Below, piece by piece: positions 1-6,791 of a stretch of 64,000 bases of DNA. Each line of letters begins with the position of its first letter. Position 1 is the stretch's first letter. Made by a program: the position numbers and the translations under genes. The stretch spans positions 130,793 through 194,792 of the forward strand of contig CAUCXT010000001.1 of the NCBI GenBank assembly GCA_958446835.1. Reading direction: 5' to 3'. Under the pieces are notes generated by a model. It was not told the origin of the DNA and made no database searches. It saw only the letters and a program-made list of their open reading frames with translations. The DNA is from an uncultured Eubacterium sp. Lineage in GTDB: Bacteria > Bacillota > Clostridia > Lachnospirales > Lachnospiraceae.

Positions 1-384
1 CTTAGAAGCCGCCGGATTGTCCGCATCGGCAATTATGATGAAGTTATGCGCACCATACAGTGAACGCTTCGACTCAGTGTGGTTAGGGTCATCACTGCAC
101 TTGCTCTCATACACCCAGCCGCGCTTGTTGATACCGCGCACATTCTCACCTAATCCGTACACAACATCGCCATCGGACATTCTAACTCTATACTGCATTG
201 CAGACATGTTCTTCCCATCCTCAGACCTGTCCCACGTAATTCCACCGTAAGGCTCCAAAGCCTTCTTCATATCAGCCTCACTAAAAAGCTCTCTCTTCTC
301 ACTCTCTGTGGCATCGGATACATTCTCCGCGCTCACCACTGCATAAGTCTCAAAAGGTCTGCCATACACATACTTTTTAACCAT
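1..384 (-). CDS. Glycoside hydrolase family 31 (alpha-glucosidase-like), N-terminal part only
   Basis: The first 128 codons are present; the gene runs off the left edge. The start ATG (382-384) has GGAGGG upstream with good spacing. The translated N-terminus begins MVKKYVYGRPFETYAVVS and contains YGLGENVRGINKRG at about residues 75-88, followed by SLYGAHNFIII. This is the pattern of the N-terminal galactose-mutarotase-like domain that precedes the GH31 barrel (YGLGE, then an LYG.H.F substrate-side loop). Family members hydrolyse alpha-linked gluco- or xylo-oligosaccharides. The catalytic barrel with its aspartates lies outside the window, so the substrate cannot be given. The call rests on these two motifs and on my recognition of the family. 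Confidence 0.72.
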   Translation of the reverse strand, partial: MVKKYVYGRPFETYAVVSAENVSDATESEKRELFSEADMKKALEPYGGITWDRSEDGKNMSAMQYRVRMSDGDVVYGLGENVRGINKRGWVYESKCSDDPNHTESKRSLYGAHNFIIIADADNPAASK

Positions 385-436
385 AATACCCTCCAAATCT
401 TATGTTGCCCCTTCAAAAGCCTGTCCGGCATATACG

Positions 437-484
437 CAAAAAGGGCACTGTATATGTTATTATTTTAACATACACAGTGCCCTT
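437..484 (-). terminator. Intrinsic terminator after purH
   Basis: A near-perfect inverted repeat (AAGGGCACTGT ... ACAGTGCCCTT, with an inner TATGTT/AACATA stem) is followed on the minus strand by TTTTTGCG. It lies about 70 bases beyond the purH stop and about 50 bases before the GH31 start, so it closes the purine unit. Confidence 0.8.
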
Positions 485-551
485 ATTCAACATAATTAAA
501 ACATCTTAATTATATCTTTATACCATTCTTTTTTAGACAAAGTCCTTATGC

Positions 552-1730
552 TTAGTGATGGAAAAGACGTATTCCGGTAAATGACATAACCATATCATAC
601 TTATCCGCACACTCGATTACCGCATCATCCCTTACAGAGCCGCCCGGCTGTGCGATGTACTTGACACCGCTCTTATGCGCGCGCTCGATATTGTCTGAGA
701 ATGGGAAGAATGCGTCTGAACCGCAGATAACGTCTGTGTTCTTGTCAAGCCATGCTCTCTTCTCCTCAGCGGTAAATACAGGAGGCTTAACCTTGAATAC
801 CTTCTCCCATGCTCCGTCGGCAAGAAGATCCATGTACTCGTCGCCGATATAGAGGTCGATTGCATTGTCTCTGTCCGGTCTGCCAAGCTTGTCAACAAAC
901 TGAAGTCCAAGCACCTGTGGTGACTGGCGTAAGAACCAATTATCAGCCTTCTGTCCGGCAAGTCTTGTACAATGGATTCTCGACTGCTGTCCTGCGCCGA
1001 TACCGATAGCCTGTCCGCCCTTTACATAGCACACTGAGTTGGACTGTGTATACTTAAGGACGATGAGCGCAATCTTCATATCCATCATTGCATTCTCCGG
1101 AATATCCTTGTTCTTTGTCACAATGTTGGAGAGAAGCTCGTCATTGCAGTTGAGCTCATTTCTTCCCTGCTCGAAGGTGATTCCGAATACCTGCTTCTTC
1201 TCGATAGGAGCCGGAACATACGAAGGGTCGATCTGGATAACATTGTAGGCACCCTTCTTCTTTGCGCGGAGCATCTCAAGAGCCTCCTCTGTGTAGCCCG
1301 GAGCGATGACACCGTCGGACACCTCTCTCTTTATAAGGCGCGCCGTATCCTTGTCACATACATCCGAAAGGGCAATGAAATCGCCGAAGGATGACATTCT
1401 GTCCGCACCTCTGGCTCTCGCGTAAGCACATGCAAGAGGGCTGAGCTCTCCAAGGTCATCAACCCAGTAAATCTTTGCCAGTGTCTCATCAAGTGGAAGG
1501 CCTACAGCCGCACCGGCAGGTGACACATGCTTGAAGGAGGTAGCCGCAGGAAGTCCTGTCGCCTTCTTAAGCTCGCTTACAAGCTGCCAGCCGTTAAGAG
1601 CATCAAGGAAATTGATATAGCCCGGTCTGCCGTTTAACACTGTTACGGGAAGCTCACTTCCATCCTCCATATATATTCTCGATGGTTTCTGATTAGGATT
1701 ACATCCGTACTTTAACTGAATCTCGTTCAT
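552..1730 (-). CDS. purH: AICAR transformylase (monofunctional PurH-type)
   Basis: A 392-residue protein that transfers a formyl group from 10-formyl-THF to AICAR (ZMP), the penultimate step of IMP synthesis. It corresponds only to the transformylase half of classical PurH; the N-terminal IMP cyclohydrolase half is absent. The motif TSFKHVSPAGAAVG carries the Lys-His pair (K67, H68) known as catalytic in AICAR transformylases. The C-terminus keeps the conserved GSDAFFPFSDNIERA and IAQPGGSVRDD blocks. The ATG at 1730 is chosen over one two codons upstream because AAGGAG sits seven bases before it. The gene lies 11 bases after purO, whose stop overlaps its ribosome binding site, so the two should be cotranscribed and share the ZTP riboswitch. 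Confidence 0.92.
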   Translation of the reverse strand: MNEIQLKYGCNPNQKPSRIYMEDGSELPVTVLNGRPGYINFLDALNGWQLVSELKKATGLPAATSFKHVSPAGAAVGLPLDETLAKIYWVDDLGELSPLACAYARARGADRMSSFGDFIALSDVCDKDTARLIKREVSDGVIAPGYTEEALEMLRAKKKGAYNVIQIDPSYVPAPIEKKQVFGITFEQGRNELNCNDELLSNIVTKNKDIPENAMMDMKIALIVLKYTQSNSVCYVKGGQAIGIGAGQQSRIHCTRLAGQKADNWFLRQSPQVLGLQFVDKLGRPDRDNAIDLYIGDEYMDLLADGAWEKVFKVKPPVFTAEEKRAWLDKNTDVICGSDAFFPFSDNIERAHKSGVKYIAQPGGSVRDDAVIECADKYDMVMSFTGIRLFHH

Positions 1731-1741
1731 GTCCATTCTCC

Positions 1742-2455
1742 TTAAACATTCTTATTGTATATTCTGCTCTCGTACTTTCCTGTCTCAATATCGATGTATC
1801 TCACAAAAAGTGATACCTTATTGTCAGCGTTAAGGCTGTTCCATACCATATCACCGAATGTGTCTATGTCTCCCTCAATCTTAACCCACTTAGGCTCGCC
1901 CTCGAAGCTTGGAAGTGGATTGCCGTCATGCATATATGTATGTATAAAATGTCCCTCTCCTGCTACAGGATTGCTGTAGGCGAAGGTGTATCGGTTGCAT
2001 GCCTCAGGGTTGCCGTTGTTGCTCTTTAAGATGGACATTGCATAGTTGTACTTTCCACCCTCAATATGCATGATTCCCGAAATTCTAGGTGTATAATTAG
2101 GACCATCCGGCTCAAACTCCCTGCTTCTTAATGACTGCTCAAAGGTAAGCTGCTTGTCCATTCCATCGTAGATCGTATCTGTCTGGTCACCGTTGGTAAC
2201 TATCGTCTTGTTTCCAAGTACACGCACAGGTGCATAGATTATAAGGCTTGGATCTTCAAGCTTGGAAGGGTCGAACGCCTGTGTCCTTATTCCCTCTCCA
2301 TCCTCGACAAACACACGATTTCTGCTGTTGCTGCTTCTTCCCATGATGAAGTACGCTGTGACTGCACTCTTTCCGTCCGGAGTCTTTCCGATGACAATTC
2401 CTCTTCCCGGATAAGCGTTCCGGCTAAGCTCCTGCTCAAGTGATAACATTTCCAT
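1742..2455 (-). CDS. purO: IMP cyclohydrolase, PurO-like
   Basis: A 237-residue protein beginning MEMLSLEQELSRNAYPGRG. It resembles the IMP_cyclohyd (PurO-type) family seen in archaea and in many Clostridia, which closes FAICAR to IMP. Visible signatures are the N-terminal NAYPGRGIVIG, then TAYFIMGRSSNSRNRVF, and SGIMHIEGGKYNYAMSILKS. The start is set by AGGAGG seven bases upstream of 2455; the frame stays open further 5', but that part is the riboswitch leader. The arrangement PurO-like cyclohydrolase plus stand-alone transformylase replaces bifunctional PurH. Expression is probably limited by the terminator just upstream until ZMP/ZTP accumulates. Confidence 0.85.
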   Translation of the reverse strand: MEMLSLEQELSRNAYPGRGIVIGKTPDGKSAVTAYFIMGRSSNSRNRVFVEDGEGIRTQAFDPSKLEDPSLIIYAPVRVLGNKTIVTNGDQTDTIYDGMDKQLTFEQSLRSREFEPDGPNYTPRISGIMHIEGGKYNYAMSILKSNNGNPEACNRYTFAYSNPVAGEGHFIHTYMHDGNPLPSFEGEPKWVKIEGDIDTFGDMVWNSLNADNKVSLFVRYIDIETGKYESRIYNKNV

Positions 2456-2505
2456 TATTATTCCTCCTGTTTTTGCCCGACGGCTTTTAATGAATATCAC
2501 AAGCA

Positions 2506-2552
2506 CAAAAAGACCGCCTGAGCGCACTATAATAAGCATCGCCCAGGCGGTC
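2506..2552 (-). terminator. Regulatory intrinsic terminator of the ZTP riboswitch
   Basis: On the minus strand GACCGCCTGGGCG pairs over 13 bp (one G-U) with CGCTCAGGCGGTC and is followed by TTTTTG, about 50 bases before the purO start. The 5' arm is the conserved 3' segment of the ZTP aptamer. Aptamer folding and terminator formation should therefore exclude each other: ligand bound means read-through. Confidence 0.88.
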
Positions 2553-2640
2553 GGCATATCTTAACCAATCACTCCCTGCAGGTAATCCTGCCACGAAAAC
2601 CATACACAAATATATAATCTCCGCTTTCCGCCAGTTGTGA
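2540..2640 (-). promoter_or_regulatory. ZTP/ZMP (pfl) riboswitch aptamer
   Basis: The minus-strand leader ends its aptamer with ATGCCGACCGCCTGGGCG, which matches the signature 3' segment of pfl/ZTP riboswitches. The 5' segment has ACTGGCGGAA. GGCGG there can pair with CCGCC in the 3' segment, as the family pseudoknot requires. In the Fusobacterium ulcerans aptamer, as I remember it, the same positions read GACGG/CCGTC, so the pairing is kept by covariation. A CGTGGCAGG...CCTGC hairpin lies between. ZTP riboswitches sense the AICAR nucleotides ZMP and ZTP and turn on purine and one-carbon genes; here the downstream genes consume ZMP directly. The boundaries are approximate. Confidence 0.92.
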
Positions 2641-2650
2641 TTCTATATCT

Positions 2651-2679
2651 ATGTTACATGATTAAGTTAAAAATATCAA
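2651..2679 (-). promoter_or_regulatory. Sigma-A-type promoter for purO-purH
   Basis: On the minus strand TTGATA (-35) and TAACAT (-10) are separated by exactly 17 bases. Transcription would begin about 5-10 bases before the ZTP aptamer, as expected for its leader RNA. Confidence 0.75.
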
Positions 2680-2717
2680 GATGTAAATAAAAATAATTCT
2701 AAGAAAACATTAATCCT

Positions 2718-3170
2718 TTATTCCCATGCTTCTAAAATCATCCGAGTTATCTCATCCATCTCCCCTATCGATTTTGCCGGTCCGAAATAAGAATATTGTC
2801 CTTTCGAACTAACCTCGTGAAGCCATATATATTTCATGTTTTTTCCTATTTCTTCTATATAAATGCTCTCTGTAATATCAAACACATTGGGGGTTGGAAT
2901 TACAAATTGTCCGCGTCCGCTCGGACCGTTTTTATATGCATCTTCAACACTTATATACTCTGTTCCGTCAAATATGATTTTTCCAGTTATGCCCTTGTTT
3001 TTAAACATCCCTCTGTGAATTGTTATGTCCAATTCGACCTTCTTTACCTTGCCCTCGATTGAACAAACCATATAGTTTCCAGATAAATGCTTTGGTATAC
3101 TCAAAAAAGTCAAAACACCCAAAAGCAATAACACCATCACAATGAATACTACTGCAATTCTTTTTTTCAT
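2718..3170 (-). CDS. Small secreted or membrane-anchored protein of unknown function
   Basis: A 150-residue protein that I do not recognise. The N-terminus MKKRIAVVFIVMVLLLLGVLTFL is a basic start followed by about 18 hydrophobic residues with no lipobox Cys, so it is a signal peptide or a single membrane anchor. The rest is a soluble, probably extracellular domain rich in beta-type segments (YMVCSIEGKVKKVELDITIH). GGAGG lies upstream of the ATG with normal spacing. It stands alone between the purine promoter and a terminator. Function cannot be inferred from context. Confidence 0.7.
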   Translation of the reverse strand: MKKRIAVVFIVMVLLLLGVLTFLSIPKHLSGNYMVCSIEGKVKKVELDITIHRGMFKNKGITGKIIFDGTEYISVEDAYKNGPSGRGQFVIPTPNVFDITESIYIEEIGKNMKYIWLHEVSSKGQYSYFGPAKSIGEMDEITRMILEAWE

Positions 3171-3259
3171 TTTAATATTTTCCTCCCGATACCATTATAA
3201 CTTTTATACATATATTTACATGGTGAAATGACAAAAATGCGTCATGTAGACATATTTTG

Positions 3260-3307
3260 TAAAAAAGTAAAACACCGCTGCTGACACCATTTGCCTACAG
3301 CGATGTT
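3260..3307 (-). terminator. Intrinsic terminator
   Basis: On the minus strand AACATCGCTG pairs with CAGCGGTGTT (one G-U) and is followed by TTACTTTTTTA. It overlaps the stop of the 38-codon ORF at 3295 and would end whatever is transcribed from the decayed region to its right. Confidence 0.65.
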
Positions 3308-3411
3308 TCCCTTACTATCTGTGCACAACCGTCACTTTGCAGGTATATTTCTTGTATAAATTCCGTCTCATTTATGTCCTGCTCTGCAATATCTCTCCCA
3401 ACCTTTATCAT
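3295..3411 (-). pseudogene. 38-codon ORF, probably the 3' remnant of a lost gene
   Basis: An ATG-started ORF on the minus strand (MIKVGRDIAEQDINETEFI...) ends inside the stem of a good terminator. It has no ribosome binding site near the ATG; a GGAGG lies about 90 bases upstream, in front of a stop in this frame. The composition looks protein-like and the stop/terminator geometry is that of a normal gene end. The likeliest reading is the surviving 3' end of a deleted gene. A genuine small protein is possible but less likely. Confidence 0.3.
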
Positions 3412-3550
3412 GATTTTGAATTTATACAAAATGTACCCTTAAAATTTTGCCCTTTTAATATACTTCTTCCCCTCCTGCCAATCAACACTACCCATTAATC
3501 ACTATTCACAAAACTTATTTATGTACGTTTACCAACCATTGAAACGAGTT
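3412..3550. other. Intergenic stretch within a decayed region
   Basis: Together with the flanking remnants this belongs to a 600-base stretch (3171-3771) without an intact gene. Apart from an isolated GGAGGGG on the minus strand near 3470, I see no promoter, repeat or structured element here. Confidence 0.4.
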
Positions 3551-3724
3551 CTATATTAACTCAATTGGCTGACCAGCAAATACAGGTGCATAATAATACT
3601 CCATCCCATTATATCCTTTAATCTTTAACCCTCAAAAATCCTTTGAATCAGCTAACATTTTTCGATATGGAATACTACAACAGCAAGATAAAAACCAAGG
3701 CGTGAAGAATTTCCTTAATGCCAT
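3551..3724 (-). pseudogene. Decayed ORF with an internal TGA
   Basis: Reading the minus strand from the ATG at 3724 gives MALRKFFTPWFLSCCCSIPY, then ...RKMLADSKDF, a TGA at 3632-3634, and GLKIKGYNGMEYYYAPVFAG...PIELI before the final TAG. The segment after the TGA has the look of real coding sequence and shares the frame, so a short gene broken by one nonsense change is the simplest reading. I recognise no family. The start is uncertain because the frame is open further upstream and no convincing ribosome binding site is present. Confidence 0.3.
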
Positions 3725-3771
3725 GAAAAAATCATCCCATTTTCGTACTAAGTAGAAATGATTCGCCCATA

Positions 3772-4851
3772 CTATTTTTTCTCTTCGTACTTGGCTGCCG
3801 TCTTTTTAAGCTCCTCATCTACAAGGCTCTCCATAGGTGTGTTGAGGATACGCTCTGTCTCCTCCGCCTCCTCCTTAGCTCTCTTGTGCTTGAGCTTAAC
3901 AACCTTGACAACTCCGAATACGACAACACCTGCCGCAACCACGATAAGCGCATACTTTGCGACATCCTTGGATGTAGTTGACCTGGTCATAATCGTGTCT
4001 GCCGTAGAATTAAATATCTTAACAAACATATCATCGGTTGACATATCTGTGTACCAATACTTGTCAAGATATGCCCAGAATATATCAAGTGCCTCTGAAT
4101 CCATAACAGAGCCTACCTGTATGCCGTTGACATAACACATATAACCCGGGTCATCGGACTCGCTCTCATTCTCCTCAGCAAAATATACATAGAGGAAGGT
4201 GGATTCGTTGTCGATATTCTCCTCATACAGCTTCTGTGCGTACTCTTCCTTCTGTGAATCGGTGTCAATTCCCGGTATGTAGTCAAGAAGCATTATATAA
4301 GGCTGAACACCTGTCTCCTCATAGAAGTCCTTAAGCCTGCTCTCGGTTCTGCTCACGTTGTCGAACCATCCAAGCTCGTCATATATACAGTCATTTATGT
4401 AGCCGTTTCCGGAATTAAGCTTCTCACGGTTGTAACTGCTTGATGGAATATTTCCCGAGCTTCCTCTTCCAAATGAAGAGAACATTCCAATAAGTATACC
4501 AATAAAAATCAGCAGGACAACTATGCTGGTAAGCCCTGAAACACAGCCTCCTCCGCCGCTTCTTCTATGTCCGCGTGGTGGTGGAGGTGGTGCTCCATAG
4601 TGACCTCCTCTTGGTGGTGGCGGCGCTCCGTAGTGGCCTCCTCTTGGTGGTGGCGGTGCTCCGTAATTACCTCCTCTTGGCGGTGTGCTCGATGGTCTGC
4701 CTCCGCCGAAACCTCCTGTCGGTCTTGAAGCTCCACCCATCGGTCTTGATGAAGATGAGCCGCCTACTCTATGTCCTCCGCTTGATCTTGAGACTGAATG
4801 GCCTCCGCCGCTGTGTCCTCCGCCGGAACTGCCTCCTCCGGTTCTTCCCAT
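3772..4851 (-). CDS. Gly/Pro-rich membrane protein with a TPM-like extracytoplasmic domain
   Basis: A 359-residue protein in four parts. Residues 1-105 are low complexity: Gly/Ser/His-rich, then a repeat of roughly RGGHYGAPPPP. At about 112-128 is a membrane segment (LTSIVVLLIFIGILIGMF). Residues 150-285 form a soluble domain with LKDFYEETGVQPYIMLLD, EYAQKLYEENIDNESTFLYV and GIQVGSVMDSEALDIFWAYL, resembling the TPM fold of YgcG-type proteins. A second membrane segment lies at about 300-318, followed by a charged tail. The start has GAGGAGG upstream. The function is unknown; TPM-like proteins are membrane-associated. Upstream lies the terminator of nifS-nifU, so it is probably expressed separately. 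Confidence 0.6.
   Translation of the reverse strand: MGRTGGGSSGGGHSGGGHSVSRSSGGHRVGGSSSSRPMGGASRPTGGFGGGRPSSTPPRGGNYGAPPPPRGGHYGAPPPPRGGHYGAPPPPPRGHRRSGGGGCVSGLTSIVVLLIFIGILIGMFSSFGRGSSGNIPSSSYNREKLNSGNGYINDCIYDELGWFDNVSRTESRLKDFYEETGVQPYIMLLDYIPGIDTDSQKEEYAQKLYEENIDNESTFLYVYFAEENESESDDPGYMCYVNGIQVGSVMDSEALDIFWAYLDKYWYTDMSTDDMFVKIFNSTADTIMTRSTTSKDVAKYALIVVAAGVVVFGVVKVVKLKHKRAKEEAEETERILNTPMESLVDEELKKTAAKYEEKK
4569..4685 (-). repeat. In-gene tandem repeat coding the Pro/Gly segments
   Basis: About three copies of a 39-base unit (plus-strand core CCTCCTCTTGGTGGTGG followed by a GCTCCGTA-type block) encode the repeated GGHYGAPPPPR segment of the protein at 3772-4851. Unit copies differ by point changes and one extra Pro codon. 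Such an array can vary in copy number by slippage. Confidence 0.7.
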
Positions 4852-4867
4852 CTATTATTCCTCCTCA

Positions 4868-4937
4868 TAAAAATAGTAACTACCTCAGATTATGCTGTTA
4901 TTTTCTGATTATTCACAACAAATCTGATAGTAGTTAC
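4868..4937 (-). terminator. Probable terminator after nifU
   Basis: A long hairpin: on the minus strand GTAACTAC..TCAGAT pairs with ATCTGA..GTAGTTAC around a loop of about 30 bases and is followed by TATTTTTATG. The U-run runs straight into the ribosome binding site of the next gene, so it could also work as an attenuator for that gene. Confidence 0.5.
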
Positions 4938-4999
4938 ATTTTATCACAATAAAGTATTATATGCAAATCTTTTATACATGTGAATTTACATACTTAGAA

Positions 5000-5440
5000 T
5001 TATTCTGCCTGCTCTTCCTCGCCGTCATGGACATCCTTCTTAGGCTCTTTAAGTCCCGGAATCTCGATGTTATGCTTCTGGCAGTAATCCCAGAGTGCCG
5101 CATGTATTGACTCCTCAGCTAAGAGTGAGCAGTGAATCTTTACAGGTGGAAGTCCGTCAAGAGCCTCCATAACAGCCTTGTTCGTTACCTCCATAGCCTC
5201 ATAGATTGTCTTTCCTATCACAAGCTCTGTTGCCATGCTGCTTGTTGCTACAGCTGCACCACATCCGAATGTCTTGAACTTGCAATCCTTGATAACCTTG
5301 GTATCCTCATCGATATCAAGATATATTCTCATAATGTCTCCGCACTTAGCATTGCCGACTGTGCCGACACCGCTGGCGTTCTCTATCTCTCCCATATTTC
5401 TTGGATGCTGGAAATGATCCATTACCTTTTCACTGTACAT
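5000..5440 (-). CDS. nifU: Fe-S cluster scaffold protein, IscU/NifU N-terminal type
   Basis: A 146-residue scaffold on which Fe-S clusters are assembled before transfer to apoproteins. The three ligand cysteines are visible: C33 (GNAKCGD, with D35), C60 (TFGCGAAVATSS) and C104 (KIHCSLLAEE). It keeps the N-terminal YSEKVMDHFQHPRNMG typical of the family and a Glu-rich tail. It follows nifS after 29 bases and has its own GGAGG, so the two form one operon, the usual clostridial NifS/NifU pair. There is no C-terminal Nfu domain, in contrast to the long NifU of diazotrophs, so a housekeeping role is likely. Confidence 0.93.
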   Translation of the reverse strand: MYSEKVMDHFQHPRNMGEIENASGVGTVGNAKCGDIMRIYLDIDEDTKVIKDCKFKTFGCGAAVATSSMATELVIGKTIYEAMEVTNKAVMEALDGLPPVKIHCSLLAEESIHAALWDYCQKHNIEIPGLKEPKKDVHDGEEEQAE

Positions 5441-5469
5441 ATATATTCCTCCTGAAAACCTTTCAATCT

Positions 5470-6660
5470 TTATTTGTTCTCACCATGCTTAACGAAATCC
5501 TCATAGAGAGGTGACATCTCACGAAGTCTTGCAACAATCTCCTTTAACTTGTCCACGGTATAGTCAATCTGCTCCATCGTGATATCCTCTGAGAGAGTAA
5601 GTCTCAATGAACCATGTGCTATCTCGTGAGGAAGTCCTATCGCAAGAAGAACATGTGATGGGTCAAGTGAGCCTGAGGTACACGCAGAGCCGCTTGAGCC
5701 GCACACACCGTTCATATCAAGCATGATAAGCATTGACTCACCCTCGATAAATCTGAAGCAGAAATGAGCGTTATTAGGAAGTCTGTCATATCTGGCTCCG
5801 TTTAAACGGCTGTAAGGAATCTCATTTAACACACGCTCAATAAGGTACTCGCGCAGACCGTCAAGAATCTTTTTTCTCTCCTCCATCTTCTCGCCGGCAA
5901 GCTGTGCCGCTGCACCGAAGCCTACGATACCCGGAGTGTTGAGCGTTCCGGCTCTCTTGCCTCGCTCCTGTGCTCCGCCGTGGATGAACGGTGCAAGCTT
6001 GACTGTCTTTCTCGCATACATGATGCCTATTCCCTTAGGACCGTTAATCTTATGACCGCTTGAGCTGAGCATATCTATGTTCATCTCGTCCACATTAATC
6101 GGGATATGTCCGTACGCCTGAACCGCATCTGTATGGAAAAGCACTCCGTGCTCATGTGCTACACGTCCAAGCTCCTTGATAGGCTCGATTGTTCCAATCT
6201 CATTATTAGCTGTCATTATTGATACCAAAATGGTATCCGGTCTGATAGCTGCCTCAAGCTGCTCCGGTGTGATTCTTCCCTCAGAGTCAACCGGAAGATA
6301 TGTCACCTCAAAGCCATGCTTCTCAAGATACTGGCAGGTGTGAAGTACTGCGTGGTGCTCAATGTTGCTTGTAATAATGTGCTTACCCTTGTTACCATAT
6401 ACCTCAGCAGCATTCTTGATAGCCCAGTTATCAGATTCGCTGCCGCCACCTGTGAAATATATCTCCTCCGGCTTGGCACCGATAAGGGCTGCTGCCTGTG
6501 CTCGCGCATTCTCTATAGCTTCCTTCGCAGTCTGACCGAACTGGTACACGCTTGAACCGTTCGCGTAGATTTCTGAAAAATAAGGCAGCATCGCATCAAG
6601 AACCTGTGGTGCAACCTTCGTGGTAGCTGCATTATCCATATAAATAAAAGGCTTACTCAT
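5470..6660 (-). CDS. nifS: Cysteine desulfurase
   Basis: A 396-residue PLP enzyme that removes sulfur from L-cysteine and passes it as persulfide to the NifU scaffold. Seen are the start of the fold MDNAATTKV, the TGGGSESDN loop, SNIEHHAVLHT, the PLP lysine K204 in SSGHKINGPKG, and the catalytic loop Cys C327 in GSSGSACTSGSLDPSHVL. The longer active loop marks class I (NifS/IscS). The ATG at 6660 is preferred over one six codons upstream because GGAGG is correctly placed only before it. Its leader carries a strong promoter and a palindrome suited to a repressor. Confidence 0.94.
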   Translation of the reverse strand: MSKPFIYMDNAATTKVAPQVLDAMLPYFSEIYANGSSVYQFGQTAKEAIENARAQAAALIGAKPEEIYFTGGGSESDNWAIKNAAEVYGNKGKHIITSNIEHHAVLHTCQYLEKHGFEVTYLPVDSEGRITPEQLEAAIRPDTILVSIMTANNEIGTIEPIKELGRVAHEHGVLFHTDAVQAYGHIPINVDEMNIDMLSSSGHKINGPKGIGIMYARKTVKLAPFIHGGAQERGKRAGTLNTPGIVGFGAAAQLAGEKMEERKKILDGLREYLIERVLNEIPYSRLNGARYDRLPNNAHFCFRFIEGESMLIMLDMNGVCGSSGSACTSGSLDPSHVLLAIGLPHEIAHGSLRLTLSEDITMEQIDYTVDKLKEIVARLREMSPLYEDFVKHGENK

Positions 6661-6712
6661 AATATTTCTATCCTCCATGTAATCAAAAGCCGATAAGCTG
6701 TATTTTTCTTTT

Positions 6713-6729
6713 CCTAGTATATTACTAGG
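6713..6729 (-). promoter_or_regulatory. Palindrome in the nifS leader, candidate operator
   Basis: CCTAGTA-ATA-TACTAGG is a perfect 7-bp inverted repeat just downstream of the predicted start of nifS transcription. Rrf2/IscR-type repressors often control nifS/iscS in Firmicutes through sites with TACTA-like half-sites. No regulator gene is nearby, so the assignment is inference. Confidence 0.45.
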
Positions 6730-6743
6730 TTTTAGCTAATGAC

Positions 6744-6772
6744 AATATATACCTTGTTTCGGGATATGTCAA
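6744..6772 (-). promoter_or_regulatory. Sigma-A-type promoter for nifS-nifU
   Basis: TTGACA and TATATT on the minus strand, separated by 17 bases. The predicted start (about 6737) is eight bases before the palindrome at 6713-6729. Confidence 0.82.
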
Positions 6773-6791
6773 CCATTTTCTATAAATATAT

